DNA of 64,000 bases from Moraxellaceae bacterium (GTDB lineage Bacteria > Pseudomonadota > Gammaproteobacteria > Pseudomonadales > Moraxellaceae), in assembly GCA_003543245.1 (NCBI GenBank), contig DPJB01000026.1, forward strand, positions 29,787-93,786. The letters run 5' to 3'. Below the pieces are notes generated by a model, which saw nothing but the letters and a program-made list of their open reading frames with translations, did no database searches and had not been told where the DNA came from. A program made the translations under genes and the position numbers. Of the stretch, positions 57,084 to 64,000 are shown one piece after another (within the stretch, counting starts at the first letter, position 1; each line of letters opens with the position of its first letter).

Positions 57084-58673
57084 ATGACTGAGCCCGTGCT
57101 AGAAATCAGGCAGCTGGCCATCAGGTTCATCCGTGATGGTGCCGAAACCACACCGGTCAGGAATGCCAGCCTGCACATCAACAAAGGTGAAATGCTGGCC
57201 CTGGTCGGCGAGTCCGGCTCCGGAAAATCGCTTACCGCGCACTCCATCATGCGGCTGTTGCCTCCACAGGCACAGATGAGCGGTGATATTTATTTCAAGG
57301 GCGAGAACATCACCAGAGTCAGTGATACACGCCTGCGGGAGTTGCGCGGCCATCGTGTCAGCATGATTTTCCAGGAGCCGATGACATCGCTAAACCCGCT
57401 GCATACGGTTGAAAAACAGATCAATGAAACCCTGTTTTTGCATCAGGGACTTTCCGAAAGCGCGGCCCGGATCAGAACACTTGAGTTGCTGGGTCTGGTC
57501 GGCATTCCCGAGCCGGAAAAACGGCTGGCGTCTTACCCACATGAACTTTCCGGCGGGCAGCGCCAGCGCGTCATGATCGCCATGGCGCTGGCCAACAATC
57601 CCGAGCTGCTGATTGCCGATGAGCCCACCACGGCGCTTGATGTGACTCTTCAGGAGCAGATCCTCATGCTGCTACGGGAGCTGCAGGAAACGCTGGGGCT
57701 GGCGATACTATTGATTTCGCATGACCTGACACTGGTACGACGCTTTGCGCAGCGGGTGGCCGTAATGCAGCAGGGTGAAATCGTCGAGACAGCGCCCACA
57801 GAAAACCTGTTCAGCAATCCTGTGCATCCATACTCGCAGTTGCTACTGTCCGCCGAACCTGATGGGCTGCCAGTGCCCGTCCCCTCCAATGCGGAAACCC
57901 TGCTGGATGTAAACAACCTCAGGGTCTGGTTCCCCCGCCGCGCAGGCTTTCTGGCAAGGATCACTGACCACATCAAGGCGGTTGATGACATCAGTTTTAC
58001 GCTACGTGAACGTGAAACCCTTGGCATTGTCGGCGAGTCCGGCTCTGGTAAAACCACACTGGCACTGGCCATCCTGCGCCTGCTGCCTGCGACAGGCACA
58101 GCTGTATTTCTCGGACAGGAGCTGATCGCACTTCGGCAAAAGGAAATGCGTCCCCTCCGCCGCCAGTTACAGATTGTCTTTCAGGACCCCTATGGCAGCC
58201 TGAGCCCCCGCATGAGCATTCTCGACATTGTGGGTGAAGGCCTCGAGGTGCATGGCGTACCCAACACCGAGCGTGAAGCAGCCGTCATCGCGGCCCTGAG
58301 GGCCGTACAGCTTGACCCGGACACCCGCCACCGCTACCCCCATGAGTTCTCAGGTGGACAGCGCCAGCGCATTGCCATTGCCCGTGCACTGGTATTAAGG
58401 CCCAGACTCATTGTGCTGGATGAACCAACCTCTGCTCTGGACCGCACGGTACAAAAACAGATTGTTGAGCTGCTGCGCCAGCTACAGGAAGAGTTCGGCT
58501 TTTCCTGTCTGTTCATCAGTCATGACCTGAAAGTAGTAAAGGCCCTTGCCCACCGTGTCATGGTGCTGCGCAATGGCCGTATGCTCGAGTGTCGCGATGC
58601 GCATGCACTGTTTTCAACCCCCGAGCACGAATACACCAGGGCGCTGCTGGCTGCCGCATTCATCAATGACTGA
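57084..58673 (+). CDS. yejF: ABC importer ATPase YejF (two nucleotide-binding domains)
   Basis: 529 residues from ATG 57084, which follows the yejE stop by 1 bp. Two complete ATPase domains: first Walker A GESGSGKS near 47 with [13 protein letters not shown]; second Walker [10 protein letters not shown] near 325 with [13 protein letters not shown] and Walker [13 protein letters not shown]. Provides energy for YejBE. Last gene of the operon. Confidence 0.95.
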   Translation: MTEPVLEIRQLAIRFIRDGAETTPVRNASLHINKGEMLALVGESGSGKSLTAHSIMRLLPPQAQMSGDIYFKGENITRVSDTRLRELRGHRVSMIFQEPMTSLNPLHTVEKQINETLFLHQGLSESAARIRTLELLGLVGIPEPEKRLASYPHELSGGQRQRVMIAMALANNPELLIADEPTTALDVTLQEQILMLLRELQETLGLAILLISHDLTLVRRFAQRVAVMQQGEIVETAPTENLFSNPVHPYSQLLLSAEPDGLPVPVPSNAETLLDVNNLRVWFPRRAGFLARITDHIKAVDDISFTLRERETLGIVGESGSGKTTLALAILRLLPATGTAVFLGQELIALRQKEMRPLRRQLQIVFQDPYGSLSPRMSILDIVGEGLEVHGVPNTEREAAVIAALRAVQLDPDTRHRYPHEFSGGQRQRIAIARALVLRPRLIVLDEPTSALDRTVQKQIVELLRQLQEEFGFSCLFISHDLKVVKALAHRVMVLRNGRMLECRDAHALFSTPEHEYTRALLAAAFIND

Positions 58674-58775
58674 TACAAACCGTTGCAAAGCCCGTGTGGT
58701 TTCCGTCGCAGCAGTCACACGGGATTCCTATACTGGTGACCTTCGGGTCTGACTGATATCTAAGGGAGCAGGAAA

Positions 58776-59567
58776 ATGGGATTCATGACCGGCAAGCGCG
58801 TCCTCATTGTGGGACTTGCCAGCAAACTGTCGATCGCTCATGGCATTGCCCAGGCCATGCACCGCGAGGGTGCTGAACTGGCCTTCACCTACCAGAACGA
58901 CAAGCTCAAGGCTCGTGTCGAAGAATTTGCCAAAAATTTTGGCTCCACCCTCACCTTTCCGTGTGATGTGGCCTCTGATGCAGAAATTGACGCTGTATTT
59001 GCCGAGCTGGGCAAGAGCTGGGATGGCCTGGACGTAATTGTGCACTCCGTCGGCTATGCCCCGGGTCACGAACTGGAAGGCAACTACGTGGATGTCACCA
59101 CGCGGGAAGGCTTCCGCATTGCCCATGACATCAGCTCGTTCAGCTTTGGTGCGCTGGCCAAGGCCGGAAAGCCGATGATGGAAGGTCGTAATGGCTCATT
59201 GCTTACCCTCACCTATCAGGGCTCTGAGCGCGTGGTCCCGAACTACAACGTGATGGGCCTTGCCAAAGCCTCCCTTGAGGCCAATGTACGCTATCTGGCC
59301 TCCAGCCTTGGTCCTATAGGCATCCGCGTCAACGGCATTTCAGCAGGCCCGATTCGTACGCTGGCCGCCAGTGGCATCAAGGACTTCCGCAAGATGCTGA
59401 GCTACAACGAATCAGCCACACCGATCCGCAGGAATGTCACGATTGAAGAAGTGGGTAATGCCGCTGCCTTCATGTGTTCAGACCTCGCGTCCGGCATCAG
59501 CGGTGAGATCCTTTACGTGGATGGCGGGTTTAACACTGTGGCCATGCCTGCACTGGACAATATCTGA
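58776..59567 (+). CDS. fabI: Enoyl-[acyl-carrier-protein] reductase (NADH) FabI
   Basis: 263 residues of the SDR fold. [20 protein letters not shown] at the start, active-site Y147 and Y157 and K164 (E. coli Y146, Y156, K163), and [20 protein letters not shown]. It catalyses the last step of fatty acid elongation and is the usual target of triclosan. Separated from yejF by 102 bp and ending at a strong terminator. Confidence 0.96.
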   Translation: MGFMTGKRVLIVGLASKLSIAHGIAQAMHREGAELAFTYQNDKLKARVEEFAKNFGSTLTFPCDVASDAEIDAVFAELGKSWDGLDVIVHSVGYAPGHELEGNYVDVTTREGFRIAHDISSFSFGALAKAGKPMMEGRNGSLLTLTYQGSERVVPNYNVMGLAKASLEANVRYLASSLGPIGIRVNGISAGPIRTLAASGIKDFRKMLSYNESATPIRRNVTIEEVGNAAAFMCSDLASGISGEILYVDGGFNTVAMPALDNI

Positions 59568-59593
59568 GACAAGCCGTCCCAATCTCGCCACTC

Positions 59594-59628
59594 AATAAAA
59601 AGGCCCGCAAATTGCGGGCCTTTTTATT
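59594..59628. terminator. Bidirectional terminator between fabI and ppiD
   Basis: AATAAAAAGGCCCGC with its complement GCGGGCCTTTTTATT around an AAATT loop; serves convergent fabI (+) and ppiD (-). Confidence 0.9.
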
Positions 59629-59643
59629 TATTGCGTAAACCGC

Positions 59644-61545
59644 TTACTCGGCAGCAGCCTCATCTTTCTGGCTAACCTTCACCTTTCCATCCTCGCGCAG
59701 GAAGCGGACAAAGTCCTTGAACTCCTGCTCGCTGCGGTTCTCGGCCAGCATCGTGCGCATCTGGTTAAGCATCGGGCTCATTTCTGCAGAACCCTCAGTG
59801 ACCTTGCTGACGACAACCAGGCCATAACCCATGCCAAACGGGAAGCTGTCCGCAGACACCTTGCCCGCAGCAGGACGGGAAAGACGGAACGCCACCCTGA
59901 GAATATCCGGCGTAGGCACCTGGACACGACGATCCGCATCAATCAGGTCTGTCCAGGATATCTGGTGCTTTCCGGCCACATCGGCCAGTGAAGCGCCAGA
60001 GGCCAATGCCTTGGCAATTTCATCGGCAACCAGCTTTGATTTTTCGCGAGCCTTTTCGATGGTCAGCTCGTTCTGGATCACCGCACTTATTTCAGACAGT
60101 GGACGCAACTTCGCCGGCTGATGCTCGCGCACACGGATCCAGACAGTGGACCCATCGCCAAGCGTAATCGCCTGGGAGTTCTTGCCATCCTTAAGCAAGT
60201 CATCCGAAAACGCGTTATCCACGATCTTGCGTTGTGCGGCAATGCCCTCGCCACCAGCACGAACAAAGAGCCCCGTGCTCGAAAGCGGACGATTAAAGGC
60301 AGTAGCAGGCTCCTTCAGATCAGCGGACTCATAAACGGCTGCATCAAGCTTTTCAACCTGTTCGGCAAAGAGTTCATCCGCCTTTGCCAGTCTGGCTTCC
60401 TGCTCAAGCTGGGCACGCAAAGCTGCAAAAGCCGGCTTCTCCGCTGTCTGTATCTTGTTCAGCTTGATCAGATGAAAACCGTACTGGGACCTGACAGGAG
60501 CAGAAATCTCACCCTGCTTGAGGCCAAACAGGGACTGCTCGAATGCAGGATCAAACAGGCCACGGCCTGCAAAGCCAAGATCACCGCCATTGGCAACAGA
60601 ACCAGTGTCCTGTGAAAACTCTTTGGCCAGCTTGCCAAAATCCTCACCTGCACGAGCACGCTTTTCGACACCCTGTATTTTCTTCAGGGCATCCGCTTCT
60701 TTGGTCTTGTCATCTATCGTGATCAGGATGTGCTGAGCCTGTCGCTGCTCATTTGAGGCAACTTCCTTGACCTTTTCTTCATAGCGCGACTGCAAGTCCT
60801 GCTCGGTCACGGTGGCTTGTGCAAGAAAGTCATCACGCTTCAACGTGATGTAGTCAATTGCGACTGCCTCTTCCGTGGTAAAGCGCTTGCCGTTGGAGTC
60901 GTAATATTTCTTTATGTCTGCATCCGACACACTGACCTGAGACAGAAAGCGGGCGGCCGGAACAATTGCATAATGGATATCACGTTTCTGTGCTTCCAAG
61001 GATGCCAGACGCTGCAGTTCGGCACGAGTAACCAAGGCGCTCTGGCCCAAGCCGGCAATCATCATTGAATACGCAAGTTCCTGCTTGGCCTTGACCGGAT
61101 AGGATGCCGGATCCTCACCAATCTGACGCAACATTTGCTCATAGCGGGACTGGCTGAATGTGCCATTCTCCTGAAATGCAGGAACTTCACGAATCAGCTT
61201 GAACACAGTTTCATCCGACACGAGATAGCCTGACTTCTTGGATGCCTGTGTCAGCAGCAGTCGATTGACCATACCGTCGAGCACCTGCTTGCGCAGCTTT
61301 GGCACATCAATGTCTGACGGATTACCACCATTCTCGGCAATCCGGGCCATCATTTGCTGACGCTGACGATCAACCTGCTGATCAAGCTCCGGCTGATGGA
61401 TCTTTTCACCATTCACCTCGGCAACCACAACACGGCCACCGCTGGAGAAATAGGACTCCACACCGACAATGGCAAAAGGAATGATCAGAAGAACGAGCAG
61501 TACCTTGCCCAACCATCCCTTTACCAGGTTACGAAAGCCTTCCAT
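59644..61545 (-). CDS. ppiD: Periplasmic chaperone/PPIase-like PpiD
   Basis: 633 residues. An N-terminal membrane anchor (about 12-34; GKVLLVLLIIPFAIVGVE), a SurA-like N-terminal domain and a parvulin domain near 265-365 (HILITIDDKTKEADALKK, DTGSVANGGDLGFAGRGLFDPAFEQSLFGLKQGEISAPV, QYGFHLIKL). It helps outer-membrane and secreted protein folding at the SecYEG exit. Ends 16 bp past the fabI terminator and is downstream of hupB. Confidence 0.94.
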   Translation of the reverse strand: MEGFRNLVKGWLGKVLLVLLIIPFAIVGVESYFSSGGRVVVAEVNGEKIHQPELDQQVDRQRQQMMARIAENGGNPSDIDVPKLRKQVLDGMVNRLLLTQASKKSGYLVSDETVFKLIREVPAFQENGTFSQSRYEQMLRQIGEDPASYPVKAKQELAYSMMIAGLGQSALVTRAELQRLASLEAQKRDIHYAIVPAARFLSQVSVSDADIKKYYDSNGKRFTTEEAVAIDYITLKRDDFLAQATVTEQDLQSRYEEKVKEVASNEQRQAQHILITIDDKTKEADALKKIQGVEKRARAGEDFGKLAKEFSQDTGSVANGGDLGFAGRGLFDPAFEQSLFGLKQGEISAPVRSQYGFHLIKLNKIQTAEKPAFAALRAQLEQEARLAKADELFAEQVEKLDAAVYESADLKEPATAFNRPLSSTGLFVRAGGEGIAAQRKIVDNAFSDDLLKDGKNSQAITLGDGSTVWIRVREHQPAKLRPLSEISAVIQNELTIEKAREKSKLVADEIAKALASGASLADVAGKHQISWTDLIDADRRVQVPTPDILRVAFRLSRPAAGKVSADSFPFGMGYGLVVVSKVTEGSAEMSPMLNQMRTMLAENRSEQEFKDFVRFLREDGKVKVSQKDEAAAE

Positions 61546-61574
61546 CTGGATTCCTCATGAAGCATGAAACACTA

Positions 61575-61604
61575 CAAAAAAAAGCGCGCCCGCAAGGGCG
61601 CGCT
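61575..61604 (-). terminator. Intrinsic terminator of hupB
   Basis: On the minus strand AGCGCGCCC, a TTGC loop and GGGCGCGCT are followed by an unbroken T-run; it separates hupB from ppiD. Confidence 0.88.
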
Positions 61605-61658
61605 GGTACTTCTGGTGCATTACAGCCATCTGACTGCCTGACCGAATGCACCCGGCAG

Positions 61659-61931
61659 TCAGTTGACTGCGTCCTTCAGACCCTTGCCAGCCTTGAAGCC
61701 GGGGACCTTGGAAGCAGCGATCTTGATTTCCTTGCCAGTCTGCGGGTTGCGACCGGTACGTTCAGCACGATCCTTCACCAGGAAGGTACCGAAGCCGACC
61801 AGGGTGACCTGATCACCAGACTTGAGGGCATTGGTAATTGCCTCAACGGTGGCGTCCAGCGCACGACCAGCATCAGCCTTGGTGATATCGGCGCTGGCAG
61901 CGATGGCATCAATGAGTTCGGATTTGTTCAC
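61659..61931 (-). CDS. hupB: DNA-binding protein HU-beta
   Basis: 90 residues. [27 protein letters not shown] and [25 protein letters not shown] are HU hallmarks; the RTGRNPQTG arm binds and bends DNA. The order lon-hupB-ppiD is that of E. coli and Pseudomonas. Confidence 0.97.
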   Translation of the reverse strand: MNKSELIDAIAASADITKADAGRALDATVEAITNALKSGDQVTLVGFGTFLVKDRAERTGRNPQTGKEIKIAASKVPGFKAGKGLKDAVN

Positions 61932-62127
61932 GTCAATCCCCTTGTTATCGGATCCATTTATCGTAGAGAAGCTATATCAAAGCACGGCGAAGAAATAGCA
62001 GGCCGCAAAATGAGGGAGCATTTATAACAACCGTCCCCCGGGGGGTCAAGCCGACGCATCGGTTGATACGCCTGCTTTTCAGGCCATTTTTGTGAACGGT
62101 TTCCGTTTTCCGGACAAGCCCGGCCAC

Positions 62128-64000
62128 TTAATGGCGGCTGGGCCGATCCTCGTTCTCTGCATCGTCCTTTTTTGCAACCACTTCAGCCGCAGGAGTTTCC
62201 GGTAATGGCTGAGGCATGCGCGTCAGGGCAATTGCCAGCACCTCATCAATCCACTTCACACTGCGGATGTTGAGGTCCTGTTTGATATTGTCCGGTATCT
62301 CCTTGAGATCACGGACATTTTCCTCCGGAATGATGACGGTCTTGATGCCACCACGATGGGCGGCCAGCAGCTTTTCCTTGAGGCCACCAATCGGCAAGAC
62401 CTGACCACGCAGGGTGATTTCCCCCGTCATGGCCACGTCAGCACGAACCGGAATGCCCGTCAGAACAGACACAATTGCCGTACACATGCCAATACCGGCA
62501 CTCGGGCCATCCTTTGGGGTAGCACCCTCGGGGATATGAATATGAATGTCATTATTTTCGTGAAAATCGACCGGAATGCCCAACATCCGCGAACGGGAAC
62601 GCACAACGGTCAGTGCTGCCGCAATGGATTCCTGCATCACATCACCCAGCGAACCGGTCTTGGTGTGACGTCCCTTGCCAGGCACAGCGACCGCCTCGAT
62701 AGTCAGCAGCTCTCCTCCAACCTGTGTCCAGGCCAGTCCCGTCACCTGCCCAACCTGATCCTTTTCCTCGGCCTTGCCGTAATTGAACTTGCGGACACCG
62801 GAATACTCCTCAAGGAGCTCAGGGGTCACCACTACCTTGGTCTTGCCACCGCCCATGACGGCGACCTTCACCACCTTGCGGCAGACCTTGGCTATCTCGC
62901 GCTCCAGGTTACGCACCCCAGCCTCGCGGGTGTAGTAACGCACCAGATCACGTATGGCCTCGTCAGTGATGGCAACTTCGCCTTCCTTGAGGCCTGCGCC
63001 TTCTATCTGACGTGGTACAAGATACTGGTGAGCAATGTTGATCTTTTCGGCTTCGGTATAGCCAGGCAGACGGATGACCTCCATGCGATCCATCAGCGGC
63101 GCCGGGATATTCATGGAGTTGGCTGTGCAGATGAACATGACCTCGGAAAGGTCATAGTCCACTTCCAGATAGTGATCATTGAACGTGCTGTTCTGCTCCG
63201 GATCCAGCACCTCCAGCAAGGCTGAAGCGGGATCGCCACGCATGTCGACGCCCATCTTGTCGATTTCATCAAGCAGAAACAGCGGATTCTTCACGCCCAC
63301 CTTGGACAGTTTCTGGATCAGCTTGCCGGGCATGGAGCCGATGTAGGTACGACGATGGCCACGAATCTCGGCCTCGTCACGCACACCACCCAGGGCCATA
63401 CGAACGAACTCACGATTGGTAGCCTTGGCCACACTCTGGCCGAGCGAAGTCTTGCCCACGCCAGGAGGGCCAACCAGACACAGGATCGGACCCTGAAGCT
63501 TTTTCACACGGGACTGGACCGCCAGATACTCAAGGATGCGTTCCTTGACCTCCTCAAGACCATAATGGTCGGCATCCAGAATGCTGCGGGCACGCTTGAG
63601 ATCAATGCGTACCTTGCTGCGTTTCTTCCAGGGAACCCCCAGCATCCAGTCGATATAGCCACGTACCACTGTGGCCTCGGCCGACATTGGTGACATCATC
63701 TTGAGCTTCTTGAGCTCGGCCTCAACCTTTTTCTTGGCCTCAGCCGGCATGCCAGCCTTGGTGATGCGTGTTTCGATTTCAGCCAGCTCGCTCTCGCCCT
63801 CGCCGCCCATGTCGCCAAGCTCTTTCTGGATGGCCTTCATCTGCTCATTCAGGTAGTACTCGCGCTGGCTTTTTTCCATCTGCTTTTTAACGCGACCACG
63901 GATACGCTTCTCAACCTTGAGGAGGTCGATTTCCGACTCCATGAAGGTCATGAGCTGCTCGATCCTGGCATGGATATCGTTCTGCTCAAGCAGCTGCTGC
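62128..64000 (-). CDS. lon: ATP-dependent protease Lon, C-terminal 623 residues; 5' end outside window
   Basis: The frame stays open to the right edge. Present are the coiled region ([25 protein letters not shown]), the AAA+ domain with Walker [12 protein letters not shown], Walker [11 protein letters not shown], and the proteolytic domain with the catalytic Ser in [10 protein letters not shown] and Lys in [14 protein letters not shown]. The N-terminal substrate domain is missing only because the window ends. The tail ([22 protein letters not shown]) is polar. The region past its stop holds a G/C-rich palindrome without a T-run. Confidence 0.95.
   Translation of the reverse strand, partial: QQLLEQNDIHARIEQLMTFMESEIDLLKVEKRIRGRVKKQMEKSQREYYLNEQMKAIQKELGDMGGEGESELAEIETRITKAGMPAEAKKKVEAELKKLKMMSPMSAEATVVRGYIDWMLGVPWKKRSKVRIDLKRARSILDADHYGLEEVKERILEYLAVQSRVKKLQGPILCLVGPPGVGKTSLGQSVAKATNREFVRMALGGVRDEAEIRGHRRTYIGSMPGKLIQKLSKVGVKNPLFLLDEIDKMGVDMRGDPASALLEVLDPEQNSTFNDHYLEVDYDLSEVMFICTANSMNIPAPLMDRMEVIRLPGYTEAEKINIAHQYLVPRQIEGAGLKEGEVAITDEAIRDLVRYYTREAGVRNLEREIAKVCRKVVKVAVMGGGKTKVVVTPELLEEYSGVRKFNYGKAEEKDQVGQVTGLAWTQVGGELLTIEAVAVPGKGRHTKTGSLGDVMQESIAAALTVVRSRSRMLGIPVDFHENNDIHIHIPEGATPKDGPSAGIGMCTAIVSVLTGIPVRADVAMTGEITLRGQVLPIGGLKEKLLAAHRGGIKTVIIPEENVRDLKEIPDNIKQDLNIRSVKWIDEVLAIALTRMPQPLPETPAAEVVAKKDDAENEDRPSRH

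Noticed and set aside
62030..62045. CCCCCGGGGG palindrome as lon terminator
   Set aside because: There is no loop and no T-run on the minus strand; it may be only a G/C clamp.

Overview
The window is a stretch of a gammaproteobacterial chromosome, dense in genes, moderately GC-rich by eye, with no rRNA, tRNA, transposase or CRISPR array that I could recognise. Gene content and order point to the Pseudomonadales or a near relative. lon-hupB-ppiD-fabI, yejABEF, mltD-gloB-methyltransferase-rnhA-dnaQ, fimL-nudC, metH/nfuA, aroF, cysB-cysH-thrH and ppsA/ppsR are all genes that, from memory, lie close together in Pseudomonas aeruginosa. The species cannot be named from this sequence. FilA-like secreted proteins and tandem P450s are suggestive of environmental Pseudomonadales (Moraxellaceae or Alcanivorax-like) but not decisive.

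Layout. 1-5.7 kb: 3' end of selO, a tandem pair of unknown paralogs, queF, a YadGH-type ABC exporter and a histidine phosphatase. 5.8-13.3 kb: a tightly coupled eight-gene operon (flavin oxidoreductase, DUF1365, CFA-type methyltransferase, DUF3833 lipoprotein, SDR, SnoaL-like protein, cobalamin-binding MerR photoreceptor, photolyase) that looks like a light-induced membrane-lipid and DNA-repair programme, with two matching dyads at its head. 13.3-20.6 kb: orphan ParA-type ATPase, SpmA-SpmB fusion, a 0.8-kb intergenic region, two tandem cytochromes P450, a small unknown protein, a lytic transglycosylase and a Rieske protein. 20.7-24.2 kb: divergent ppsA and its regulator ppsR.

24.3-29.4 kb: a more A+T-rich surface-sugar island (WecE-like aminotransferase, WecD-like acetyltransferase, GT2, histidine-box lipid hydroxylase, GT-C glycosyltransferase). 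29.5-35.0 kb: four tandem exported proteins that share an N-terminal D-D-x-L-S-D-V-S-G-Q module and form one apparent operon. These two regions are the accessory part of the window and the most likely home of an undescribed system.

35.3-64 kb: housekeeping genes. thrH, APS-type cysH with a CxxC partner protein, cysB, DAHP synthase, a REP-like doublet, nfuA/metH, DUF2970, sohB, nudC, fimL, dnaQ, rnhA, gloB, mltD, the YejABEF peptide importer, fabI, ppiD, hupB, and lon running off the right edge. Clear intrinsic terminators separate many of these units.
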